A stretch of DNA of 47,768 nt from an uncultured Pelagibacteraceae bacterium (GTDB lineage Bacteria; Pseudomonadota; Alphaproteobacteria; Pelagibacterales; Pelagibacteraceae). The notes beneath the pieces are model-generated. The model was not told where the DNA came from. It did not search any database and worked only from the letters and a program-made list of their open reading frames with translations. The DNA is taken from NCBI GenBank assembly GCA_902583785.1, contig CACHXE010000004.1, positions 1-47,768 of the forward strand. Direction: 5' to 3'. The translations under genes were made by a program, and so were the position numbers. Below, in pieces: positions 16,604 through 23,713 of this stretch (its first letter is position 1; the number at the start of each line of letters is the position of its first letter).

Positions 16604-17640
16604 TGAAAAGTAAAACAAAAATAGCTGTCGTTGGAATTGGATTAATGGGAAGTCAGCATTTAAAAGCTATTAACGATTCCAAAAAAGCAGTTTTACATTC
16701 AATCGTAGATATTAATGAAAAGTCGCGAGATCATGCAAAAAAATTTAAAGTACCTTTTTTCAAAAACTCTTCAGCATTAATAAAACACAACAAGCCAGAT
16801 GCCGTTATTGTTGCAACTCCTAATCAATTTCATGAAAAACATACTATTAGTTTTTTAAATGCTAAAATTCCAGTTTTATTGGAAAAACCAATTTCAAGTA
16901 ATATCGAAAAAGCAAAAAAAATAATTTCCTCATCAAAAAAAAATAAAACCAATCTATTAATTGGATATCATAGAAGACACAATTCAATTGCAAAGAAAGT
17001 AAAGAATAAAATTATTAAAGGAAAATTGGGAAAAATAGTTTCAGTTAATGTGATGTGCTGGTTATACAAAAACAAAGAATGGTTCAAAGAAAAATGGAGG
17101 ATTAAAAAAGGTGGAGGACCACTCGGTATAAATCTCGTACATGATATTGATTTAATTTGTTATTTGTTAGGTCCAGTTGTTTATGTTCAGGCATTCTCAT
17201 CAAACAAAATCCGAAAATACGAAGTTGAAGATACAGCGATTGTTAACTTTATTTTCAAGTCAGGTGCGTTAGGGACTTTAAGTGTTTCAGATACTATCGT
17301 TTCACCATGGAGTTACGAATTAACCGCCGGAGAAAATCCCGCATATCCTGTAACTAATCAGTCAGCTTATTATATTGGAGGCACCAAGAGCTCCATACAA
17401 TTCCCAAATTATAAAGAGTGGTATAATAAAAGTGAGAGAAGTTGGTGGAAAAATATATATCACCAAGACTCAAGTACTAGAGATAGCAGATATACGCTAG
17501 TGAACCAAATCGATCATTTGTGCGATGTAGTTGAAGGGAAAGCAAAACCAAAAGTAACAGGAAACGATGGTTTACAATCTTTAAAAATTTTTGCAGCTAT
17601 AATTAAAAGTTCAAAAACAGGAAAGAAAGTTAAAATTTAA
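16603..17640 (+). CDS. Gfo/Idh/MocA family NAD(P)-dependent oxidoreductase
   Basis: A 345-residue dehydrogenase. The N-terminal Rossmann motif is VVGIGLMGSQHL; VATPNQFHEKH and LLEKPIS give the cofactor/catalytic Lys segment; GGGPLGINLVHDIDLICYL supplies the His-x-x-Asp-type active-site helix of sugar and inositol dehydrogenases. The C-terminal domain mediates oligomerisation. Last gene of the rightward unit; convergent with the SDR by 11 bases. It suggests that the substrate or an intermediate is a polyhydroxy compound. Confidence 0.82.
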   Translation: MKSKTKIAVVGIGLMGSQHLKAINDSKKAVLHSIVDINEKSRDHAKKFKVPFFKNSSALIKHNKPDAVIVATPNQFHEKHTISFLNAKIPVLLEKPISSNIEKAKKIISSSKKNKTNLLIGYHRRHNSIAKKVKNKIIKGKLGKIVSVNVMCWLYKNKEWFKEKWRIKKGGGPLGINLVHDIDLICYLLGPVVYVQAFSSNKIRKYEVEDTAIVNFIFKSGALGTLSVSDTIVSPWSYELTAGENPAYPVTNQSAYYIGGTKSSIQFPNYKEWYNKSERSWWKNIYHQDSSTRDSRYTLVNQIDHLCDVVEGKAKPKVTGNDGLQSLKIFAAIIKSSKTGKKVKI

Positions 17641-18376
17641 CTTTACCACCATCTATTTTAATAATTTTACCATTAGAATTTTTATCTTTGATTAGTTTAT
17701 AGACTAAATTTGCTACTTCCTCTGGTTTGGTAGGTCTAGTAATTTTTGCTGCTTTAGATCTTTCTTTTAAAATTTGCGAAGTACTCTTTTTTGTTACTTT
17801 CGATTCAGCTTTTAATAATTTTTCAAGTCTACCAGTTAAAGTCATACCTGGATTAATTATGGAAACAGAAACTTTATCGATTTTTCCTTGTAACGCTAAA
17901 CTTTTAGAGAAATGGTTTAAAGCTGCATTTACTGCACCACCTATCATAAATGTGCGTAATGGTTTTTCCCAAGCTCCTGCTCCTCCACCTATATTAATAA
18001 TTTTTCCTTTGTTTTTTTTTAAAGTCGGCCAAAATATTCTTGATAATCTTAAAGCAGATTTAAATTTTAAATTGAACCCGTCATCCCACAATTTATCACT
18101 TAATTTATTAAAGTGACCACCTTTTGTTGCGCCTGCAACATTTATCAAAAAATTAATTGTTTTAACTTTATTATTTAAGCTTTTACATGCAGATAAGGAT
18201 CTGAGATCTTTTGAAATTATTTTGGAGTATTTTGGAAAAGTTATATTTTTTTGAATTTTTTTTAAATTTTTTTTGGATCTCGCGACTAAAATTACTTTTA
18301 TTTTAGCTTTATTTAATACTTTTGCAATCGATGCACCTATTCCTTGGCTGGCACCAGTTATTAGTGCAATTTTCAT
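17630..18376 (-). CDS. Short-chain dehydrogenase/reductase-fold protein without canonical catalytic residues
   Basis: A 248-residue SDR. Cofactor motifs are intact: TGASQGIG (7-14) and INVAGA (78-83, the NNAG equivalent). The usual Ser after strand five is Gly (NIGGGAG, ~128-134). By alignment of FMIGGAVNAALNHFSKSLA (143-161) the YxxxK Tyr and Lys become Gly146 and Asn150. It may be a non-canonical SDR with different chemistry, or a non-catalytic partner. Its start is one base from the hydratase stop (shared base), so it is cotranscribed with that gene. Confidence 0.75.
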   Translation of the reverse strand: MKIALITGASQGIGASIAKVLNKAKIKVILVARSKKNLKKIQKNITFPKYSKIISKDLRSLSACKSLNNKVKTINFLINVAGATKGGHFNKLSDKLWDDGFNLKFKSALRLSRIFWPTLKKNKGKIINIGGGAGAWEKPLRTFMIGGAVNAALNHFSKSLALQGKIDKVSVSIINPGMTLTGRLEKLLKAESKVTKKSTSQILKERSKAAKITRPTKPEEVANLVYKLIKDKNSNGKIIKIDGGKVKF

Positions 18377-19146
18377 TAAACAAAATCTAAATTTATTTTT
18401 CCCAAGGTTCTAAAGTCAACTTTAAGTTTATCCCCCTTACTTACCTTAAATGGTTGTATGACTGAACCAGTCATAAAATAATCTCCCTTTTTAAAAGTCA
18501 CAGGATTATCTTTAAATTCATTAATTATACATTTAATAGCTTCAATTGGCCCAGCTCTCTTTTCTCCTTTAAAAAAGGGCTCAGTTACTTTCTCATTTAA
18601 GTTTATTTCAACTTGAATAGAATCTAAATTTATTTTTTCAAGATTTTGTATTTTGTCTCCAATAACAATTGCTCCAGCTCCCCCGTTATCTGCAATATTC
18701 AAGTTCATCATCCCTACAGGATCTAAACCCTTTTTAGTGTCGGAGTGTACTCTTGTAGATACAAGCTCTAAAGCTATATAAGCCTCATAGTTTCCCTTTT
18801 TATTTTCTACCCCGGGCACCATTTTTGTATCCTCTAAAAATTTCAAACAAAATTCACATTCAAGAATACAATCCGGGACTTTACTATACTCTACTTTCTG
18901 CGGGTTCATTAAAACTGTTTCATCTATAATTTTTCCAATCATAGGACCATTGACTTTTGCCCCATCTTGTAAATTTTTTGAAACTAATCCTATTTTCCAG
19001 CCAACAGTTTTTTTCTTCAAAACAGCATGAAATTGCTTTTGAATGTTATGTGAATCTTCTCTATTTTTTGGCAGTTCTTCAGATTTAAGTTTAATCAAAT
19101 CTCTTTTTATCCATGCATCTACTAATTTTTCTGCTAATGTGTTCAT
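18376..19146 (-). CDS. 2-keto-4-pentenoate hydratase-like protein (MhpD/HpaH, FAH superfamily)
   Basis: A 256-residue protein with the hydratase/decarboxylase signature VGWKIGLVS (48-56), the metal-binding ECEF element (usual E-x-E) and NIADNGGAGAIVIG. Length equals MhpD/HpaH family members (~260). These enzymes hydrate 2-hydroxydienoates or decarboxylate oxalocrotonate in meta-cleavage pathways. Divergent from the C11orf54-like gene with only 17 bases between the starts, so their promoters must overlap coding DNA. First gene of a two-gene minus-strand unit with the SDR. Confidence 0.78.
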   Translation of the reverse strand: MNTLAEKLVDAWIKRDLIKLKSEELPKNREDSHNIQKQFHAVLKKKTVGWKIGLVSKNLQDGAKVNGPMIGKIIDETVLMNPQKVEYSKVPDCILECEFCLKFLEDTKMVPGVENKKGNYEAYIALELVSTRVHSDTKKGLDPVGMMNLNIADNGGAGAIVIGDKIQNLEKINLDSIQVEINLNEKVTEPFFKGEKRAGPIEAIKCIINEFKDNPVTFKKGDYFMTGSVIQPFKVSKGDKLKVDFRTLGKINLDFV

Positions 19147-19163
19147 ACCCTATAAGTAATCAC

Positions 19164-20138
19164 ATGAAACTAAATATTGAAAGTGAAAAATTTGATATCC
19201 CTTCTTTAGAAAAGGTAGCAGAGTCATTAAATATTGGCCTAAAGGAAAATTACAAAGATGTAAATGTACAAGTGGTTGATTGTCCAAACCTTAAACTTTG
19301 GGGTTGTCCTGCTGAAGGTATCTCTGGAAATGAGAAAATAATAGACGTAGGCGGAGAACCTTATATGCATGACCCAGAATTTTTAGGTACAGAATTTGAT
19401 TATGAGGAAATCTCAAAAAAAATTGGTTCAGAAAAATCATACGCTCTAGGAGCCGGTTCAAGCGCAATGTCATGCATGGATGGGCATTGTGGGGAACTTA
19501 CCATTAATGAAAATTTGATTACTTCCGATTCTAAATCTATTGTTGCTAGAGTTGATAAAAACAAAAAATGTATAGTTCAAAAATATTCTGCCAGAAAACA
19601 TGGAGGTCTCTCAAATATTTATTTTTCTGATGGAAAAAAAGGCAAAGTGATTAAGATAAAAATTAATATTAGAATTGGCAAACAGGGTTCTTTACCCCAA
19701 TCAATGAGATCTGCTTTAAGCAAATATTTAAAAATTTCAGAAAATAAACATGTGTCTTTGGCTGGGGTATTTAGAATTCTAAAAGGAAAAATAAAAAGCC
19801 ATGTTCAACCCGATTATAAAGACATTAAAGTTGATTACTACGATCCAAAATTGATGAAATGTACTAAAGATTTTTTACAATTTTATGAACCCGTTGGTTC
19901 AGAGCTTCAGTGTTATTCTGTTTTATGGACAGGAGATCCATCGGGAGGAAAACTAAATTTGAGAGAGTCAGGTGAGCATACTCATTTTCATTCCTATAAT
20001 AATGATAAGGATGCCGGCCATTATCACTTTGATGTAACTCCAAATGAAATTAAGTATGAGGGTTATTTTAATATTTCTAGAGAAGTGTATAGGGTCAACA
20101 ATATTTATAAAGAATTAGCTAATAAGTCTATTGATTAG
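19164..20138 (+). CDS. C11orf54/PTD012-like (DUF1907) metalloprotein
   Basis: A 324-residue homologue of human C11orf54. Shared features, from memory of the human protein, are the N-terminal IPSLEKVAESLNIGLKENY, VVDCPNL, DVGGEPY, LGAGSS, GKIKSHVQP, and the metal site EHTHFHS (His272, His274) plus GHYHFDVTPNEIKYEGYF (His286). The human protein was described structurally as a zinc-containing ester hydrolase; I also recall, less surely, a later report of sugar-acid decarboxylase activity. I chose the ATG at 19164 because human homology starts there, not the in-frame ATG at 19113 that would overlap the hydratase start. Its stop abuts the tRNA-fMet-derived repeat. Confidence 0.82.
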   Translation: MKLNIESEKFDIPSLEKVAESLNIGLKENYKDVNVQVVDCPNLKLWGCPAEGISGNEKIIDVGGEPYMHDPEFLGTEFDYEEISKKIGSEKSYALGAGSSAMSCMDGHCGELTINENLITSDSKSIVARVDKNKKCIVQKYSARKHGGLSNIYFSDGKKGKVIKIKINIRIGKQGSLPQSMRSALSKYLKISENKHVSLAGVFRILKGKIKSHVQPDYKDIKVDYYDPKLMKCTKDFLQFYEPVGSELQCYSVLWTGDPSGGKLNLRESGEHTHFHSYNNDKDAGHYHFDVTPNEIKYEGYFNISREVYRVNNIYKELANKSID

Positions 20139-20191
20139 TTGGTTGCGGGGGAAGGATTTGAACCTTCGACCTTCAGGTTATGAGCCTGACG
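20138..20191 (-). repeat. Partial copy of tRNA-fMet 3' part (attachment-site repeat, distal)
   Basis: 54 bases identical to 20982-21035. They cover the CCA end, T arm, variable region and anticodon arm (CAT) of the initiator tRNA. Beyond base 20191 the match decays, though TACC and CTGC pieces of the D-arm side are still recognisable to about 20207. Same orientation as the intact tRNA, at the far side of the HNH cassette. This is the classic footprint of site-specific integration into a tRNA 3' end. Confidence 0.88.
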
Positions 20192-20266
20192 CACGTACCT
20201 TTCTGCCCATAAAATTATCACAACACATCAAAAAAGCTAGATAAAATTTTCAGATTTACTTAACGT

Positions 20267-20285
20267 TGTGTCAGGGATGTGTCAG
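20267..20285 (+). repeat. Paired TGTGTCAG repeat, upstream of the HNH gene
   Basis: TGTGTCAG at 20267-20274 and again at 20278-20285, separated by three bases (11-base period). A further TGTGTCA at 20315-20321 overlaps the HNH start codon. The same spaced pair occurs after the gene. Spacing near one helical turn suggests a dimeric protein-binding site, such as integrase arm sites. Confidence 0.7.
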
Positions 20286-20320
20286 TAGACATCGCAGAAA
20301 AAAACTGGGAAAATTGTGTC

Positions 20321-20917
20321 ATGAAAAAGTATTATACTCTTGAAGAACGGAGAAAAGCAAATAGGGAAGCCCAAAGAAAATTTGCTAGAACACCTAAAGG
20401 GAAAAAACATATCTACGAAAAATTAAAAAAATGGACGAAAAAAAAGAGAGAGACAGATCCAGAATATTTTAAAAAATTCCAAAAAAATAGAAAAGGATAT
20501 TTCAAAGAATATCACGCTAAATTACGTAGAGAAAATATAGAAAAAGTTAGAGAAAGTTCCAGAAAAGGTATAAAAAAATTCTATAAAAAAACAAAGGCAG
20601 TACCAAAATATATTATCCTAAGAGCTTTAAGAAATAGATTGGGTCAAGCTTTAAAAGCAATTAAAAAAGAGAAGAGTATTTCAACAACTAATTTACTAGG
20701 GTGTTCGATTAAAGAGTTTAAAAGATATATTGAATTAAAATTTAAAAACGGGATGAACTGGGAGAATTATGGAAAATGGCACTTAGACCATATTAAACCA
20801 GTAGCTAAGTTTGATTTAAATAATTTAGAAGAACAAAAGAAATGTTTTCACTACACAAATCTTCAACCTTTATGGGCTATTGAAAATATTAAGAAAGGTG
20901 CAAAATATTCATACTAA
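20321..20917 (+). CDS. HNH endonuclease
   Basis: A 198-residue very basic protein. The C-terminal third holds the HNH motif: WHLDHIKPVAKF (Asp-His pair), YTNLQPLWAIEN (Asn) and NIKKGAK. The N-terminal two-thirds is Lys/Arg-rich (RRKANREAQRKFARTPKGKK and similar) and probably binds DNA. This form is typical of phage-borne or homing HNH nucleases. I prefer ATG 20321; an in-frame GTG at 20279 would add 14 residues but starts inside the TGTGTCAG repeat. It is the only gene in the tRNA-fMet insertion. Confidence 0.8.
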   Translation: MKKYYTLEERRKANREAQRKFARTPKGKKHIYEKLKKWTKKKRETDPEYFKKFQKNRKGYFKEYHAKLRRENIEKVRESSRKGIKKFYKKTKAVPKYIILRALRNRLGQALKAIKKEKSISTTNLLGCSIKEFKRYIELKFKNGMNWENYGKWHLDHIKPVAKFDLNNLEEQKKCFHYTNLQPLWAIENIKKGAKYSY

Positions 20918-20918
20918 A

Positions 20919-20937
20919 TGTGTCAGGCGTGTGTCAG
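20919..20937 (+). repeat. Paired TGTGTCAG repeat, downstream of the HNH gene
   Basis: TGTGTCAG at 20919-20926 and 20930-20937, three bases apart, starting two bases after the HNH stop. Matches the spaced pair at 20267-20285 (only the three-base spacer differs, GCG versus GGA). Confidence 0.7.
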
Positions 20938-20981
20938 GAAAACTTTCTTTACGTATCTTAAAATAAAAAAGTGTTGGTGTT

Positions 20982-21060
<79 letters not shown>

Positions 21061-21067
21061 ATAAAAA

Positions 21068-21277
21068 TCATTTGGGTCTTTTTAAGTTTATGGCTTGTAA
21101 TTTACCCCGTTCTTCTTTGATTTCAAATTGTATTTTTTGATTTTCTTTTAAAATTCTGAACTTTGATTTTTCTAGTGCAGAAACGTGTAAAAAAATATCT
21201 TTTTGGTTATCCTCATCAAGAGTAATAAAACCGTATCCTTTTTTTGAATTAAACCACTTAACCTTTCCTGAAGGCAT
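21068..21277 (-). CDS. Cold-shock protein (CspA family)
   Basis: A 69-residue single cold-shock domain. The RNA-binding motifs are KGYGFITL (RNP1) and DIFLHVSAL (RNP2), after the usual start SGKVKWFNSKKGYG. It binds single-stranded RNA/DNA and melts RNA structure. SD AGGAG lies 7 bases before ATG; just upstream, after the rpsU stop, CCTCC could pair with that GGAG. Between rpsU and tRNA-fMet on the minus strand. Confidence 0.94.
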   Translation of the reverse strand: MPSGKVKWFNSKKGYGFITLDEDNQKDIFLHVSALEKSKFRILKENQKIQFEIKEERGKLQAINLKRPK

Positions 21278-21302
21278 AATATTCTCCTGTAATTTTGGGA
21301 GG

Positions 21303-21497
21303 CTATATTCTATTTCTTAGACGTTGAAATTTTTTAACTCTTTTAAGGTTTTCAAGTCGGATTCTTTTCTTTTTTTCAGAAGGTTTTTCATAATTACTTT
21401 TCATCTTTATAATTTTGAAAAAACCTTCTTTTTGAAGTTTTCTCTTAAGAACTCTTAAAGCTTGTTCTACGTTGTTATCTTTTACGTCTATTTTAAT
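21303..21497 (-). CDS. rpsU: 30S ribosomal protein bS21, apparent ATT start codon
   Basis: A 64-residue reading frame that translates as a clear bS21: KDNNVEQALRVLKRKLQKEG, then KIIKMKSNYEKPSEKKKR and a basic tail. The frame has an upstream TGA at 21515-21513 and no ATG, GTG or TTG between that and the conserved start. The codon aligned with Met1 of other alphaproteobacterial bS21 proteins is ATT (21497-21495), preceded at four bases by the perfect SD GGAGG (21506-21502). An ATA two codons on is less well placed. The protein joins the 30S platform near the anti-SD. Start at ATT is inferred; a sequence error (ATG to ATT) cannot be excluded. Confidence 0.85.
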   Translation of the reverse strand: MKIDVKDNNVEQALRVLKRKLQKEGFFKIIKMKSNYEKPSEKKKRIRLENLKRVKKFQRLRNRI

Positions 21498-21506
21498 AAA
21501 TCCTCC
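21498..21506 (-). promoter_or_regulatory. Strong ribosome binding site of rpsU deciding the ATT start
   Basis: GGAGG at 21506-21502 followed by ATTT then ATT. It is one of the better SD matches seen in this window. A strong SD beside a weak start codon is the pattern of translation-level autoregulation, as for infC. Confidence 0.65.
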
Positions 21507-21558
21507 GTAATTTCAATGAGCTAGTTATCACGATGTACCAATATTGTCTATATATGAT

Positions 21559-22050
21559 TTAATAAGGTCTTTTTGGAATTTTGCTTTCGAACTCTGATCT
21601 ATATTTTTTTAATTTTTGACTAATCTTTGGATATTTGAGACTTAATATGGCAATAGCAAATAATGCTGAATTTTTAGCCCCAGCTTTTCCAATAGCTAAA
21701 GTAGCAACTGGAACTCCAGCAGGCATCTGCACAGTAGAATAAAGGCTATCCACACCATTTGTTACACTTGGCATTGGCACACCTAGAACAGGTATAGTTG
21801 TTAAAGCAGCCGTAACACCCGCCAAATGTGCCGCTCCTCCAGCTGCTGCAATAATTATTTCGTAATTTTTTTTTTCTGCTTCAGATATAAATCTCTCTAA
21901 TCTTTTTGGAGTTCTGTGTGCAGATATTACTCTCACATCATGATTAATGCCAAATTCTTTGAAAATCTCACTGCAGTGCTCCATAACACCTTTCCAATCA
22001 GACTTACTACCCATAATTATACCTACTGTCGGATCTTTAATTGATTTCAT
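21559..22050 (-). CDS. purE: 5-(carboxyamino)imidazole ribonucleotide mutase (PurE)
   Basis: A 163-residue class I PurE. It converts N5-CAIR to CAIR in purine biosynthesis. Signature segments are GIIMGSKSDWKGV (phosphate/CO2 site), SAHRTPKRLERF (catalytic His) and AAAGGAAHLAGVTAALTTIPVLGVPM. Length is normal. Its start overlaps the 3' end of the TrcR gene by 14 bases. PurK is not in the window. Confidence 0.96.
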   Translation of the reverse strand: MKSIKDPTVGIIMGSKSDWKGVMEHCSEIFKEFGINHDVRVISAHRTPKRLERFISEAEKKNYEIIIAAAGGAAHLAGVTAALTTIPVLGVPMPSVTNGVDSLYSTVQMPAGVPVATLAIGKAGAKNSALFAIAILSLKYPKISQKLKKYRSEFESKIPKRPY

Positions 22051-22654
22051 TTGATGTTCCCTCTACTTTTGCTTCCTCTTGTTCTTTTAATTTTTTTTCT
22101 TTTTCTTTTAATTTTTTCTCTCTCTTTACTCTTCTATCAGCTTTTCCTATTGCTTTTTCAAATTGTAATTGACTGCATAAGCCTAATATTACCGGATCTT
22201 TAGCTGTTAAGTTTGAGAGATTCCAATAAGTCCTATTTCTGATTAAACCAACTGTTGATTTCGTACTGCCAACTATTTTAGCTATTTGTCCATCAGATAA
22301 TTGTGGAAAATTTTTCACAAGCCACAAAACAGAGTCCGGCCTATCTTTTCTTTTTGATAAGGGAGTATATTTTGCTTTTTTTCTTTCTTTTGAAACAACA
22401 ACTTCTTGATTTTTTTTAATTAGGTTTAGCGGTCTATTATGATCTTTAGAGCATACGTCAATCTCATCCCTAGTTAACTGTCCAGCCAAAATAGGATTAT
22501 ATGCCTTTATTCCTTTGGCAACATCACCATCAGCGATTCCCTTTACCTCAAGTTCATGAAGATTACAAAAATTTGCAATTTGTTTAAAACTTAAAGTAGT
22601 GTTTTCTACTAACCAAACAGCAGTAGCTTTTGGCATAAACGGAGCTTCAGACAT
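22037..22654 (-). CDS. trcR: DUF1013 protein, TrcR-type cell-cycle regulator
   Basis: A 205-residue protein of the alphaproteobacterial DUF1013 family, annotated elsewhere as cell cycle transcriptional regulator TrcR. The N-terminal PKATAVWLVENTTLSFKQIANFC and LEVKGIADGDVAKGIKAYNP, and the central KNFPQLSDGQIAKIVGSTKSTV, look like two helix-turn-helix-like repeats. The C-terminal ~30 residues are a charged coiled coil (KEKEKKLKEQEEAK). Seven bases downstream of rpmE and overlapping purE. Confidence 0.82.
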   Translation of the reverse strand: MSEAPFMPKATAVWLVENTTLSFKQIANFCNLHELEVKGIADGDVAKGIKAYNPILAGQLTRDEIDVCSKDHNRPLNLIKKNQEVVVSKERKKAKYTPLSKRKDRPDSVLWLVKNFPQLSDGQIAKIVGSTKSTVGLIRNRTYWNLSNLTAKDPVILGLCSQLQFEKAIGKADRRVKREKKLKEKEKKLKEQEEAKVEGTSNEIN

Positions 22655-22661
22655 AATTATT

Positions 22662-22889
22662 TTAATCCTTTTTTTTTCTAAGGTTTACAAATTTCTTATT
22701 ATATTTACTTACTCTTCCTTTATCTAAAATTTTTTGACTTCCACCAGTCCATGCAGAGTGAGATTTTGGATCAATATCCAATTTTAATGTATCTCCTTCT
22801 TTACCCCATGTTGACATAGTTTCAAATTTAGAACCATCTGTCATGACAACATTAATTTTATGATAGTTTGGATGAATTTTTTTCTTCAT
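22662..22889 (-). CDS. rpmE: 50S ribosomal protein bL31
   Basis: A 75-residue bL31: [19 protein letters not shown], then [24 protein letters not shown]. It lacks the zinc-binding Cys residues, so it is a C-minus form. Starts 44 bases after suhB on the minus strand. Confidence 0.95.
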   Translation of the reverse strand: MKKKIHPNYHKINVVMTDGSKFETMSTWGKEGDTLKLDIDPKSHSAWTGGSQKILDKGRVSKYNKKFVNLRKKKD

Positions 22890-22933
22890 TTTAAAGACTT
22901 TTATAATAATATTTTAAATTGCTCAATAATTTT

Positions 22934-23713
22934 CTACAACAAATCTTTCAATTCTTTATGGATTTTTGAGTTGGTTGCAATAATATCAATTTTTTCTTTA
23001 CTAAAATCATCTCCTTTAACTGTATTTATAAAGCCACCTGACTCTTTTATTAAAATAATACCCGCTGCTATATCCCAATAGTTAATTTCTCTCTGCCAGT
23101 ACCCGTCGTATCTGCCTGCTGCTACATAGGCAAGATCTAGAGCGGCACTTCCAGATTTTCTAATATGAGCATCCGTTTTCATCGAGATTTTTTTATATTC
23201 ATCAATTATTGACTCTTTTTTTTTGCTTGCAGATTTTGGTCCCCCGGTAACCAAACAAGAACTTTTTAGATCTGATTTTTTTGATACTCTAATTCTAGAA
23301 TTGTTCAGATATGCGCCCGAACCTTTATGAGCAGCAAAAGTCTCATTTTTTATCGGATCAAAAATCATACCTAAAACGACTTCTCCATTTTCTTCATAAG
23401 CTATTGAAATAGCAAAATGAGGAAGACCGTTAAGAAAATTAAATGTTCCGTCTATAGGATCAATAATCCATCTTTTATTTTTATTTTTTCCCTCTATTAT
23501 TCCAGCTTCCTCACTTAATATTGAGTAATCTGATTTTTCTAATTCAGATATAATTGTTTTTTCTACACGTTTGTCCGAAGCTGTTACAAAGTCTCCTGGT
23601 CCTTTTTCTGACACTTGAAGTTTTTCAATTTCTCCAAAGTCCCTAATCAAGATTTTAGAAGCTTTTGTGCATGCTCTCTGAATTAAATTAAATTGAGGAG
23701 AATTTATTTTCAT
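22934..23713 (-). CDS. suhB: Inositol-1-monophosphatase family protein (SuhB)
   Basis: A 259-residue Mg-dependent, Li-sensitive-type phosphatase. Metal motifs are SEEAG (Glu), WIIDPIDGTFNFLNGLP (Asp-x-x-Asp) and the C-terminal NYWDIAAGIILIKESGG. It hydrolyses inositol phosphates or related sugar phosphates; E. coli SuhB also affects rRNA processing. Its start shares one base with the efp stop. Confidence 0.93.
   Translation of the reverse strand: MKINSPQFNLIQRACTKASKILIRDFGEIEKLQVSEKGPGDFVTASDKRVEKTIISELEKSDYSILSEEAGIIEGKNKNKRWIIDPIDGTFNFLNGLPHFAISIAYEENGEVVLGMIFDPIKNETFAAHKGSGAYLNNSRIRVSKKSDLKSSCLVTGGPKSASKKKESIIDEYKKISMKTDAHIRKSGSAALDLAYVAAGRYDGYWQREINYWDIAAGIILIKESGGFINTVKGDDFSKEKIDIIATNSKIHKELKDLL

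Larger units (their letters stand above)
20138..20981. mobile_element. Mini-element of about 0.84 kb inserted at tRNA-fMet, carrying only an HNH gene
   Basis: The segment between the partial and intact tRNA-fMet copies. Collapsing the 54-base repeat would place the tRNA directly after the C11orf54-like stop codon, which gives the likely pre-insertion state. Contents are one HNH endonuclease gene and two pairs of TGTGTCAG repeats flanking it; no integrase gene is present. It could be the remnant of an integrated phage or island, or a non-autonomous element moved by an integrase supplied in trans. Confidence 0.7.

Noticed and set aside
19113-19163. Upstream ATG for the C11orf54-like gene
   Set aside because: It would extend into the divergent hydratase gene, and homology to the human protein begins at the ATG at 19164.
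20279-20320. GTG start of the HNH gene
   Set aside because: It lies inside the TGTGTCAG repeat and the added residues do not resemble the basic domain; ATG 20321 is preferred, though not proven.
22662-22889. bL31 without zinc Cys as a possible oddity
   Set aside because: Cys-free bL31 paralogues are common in bacteria, so this is ordinary.
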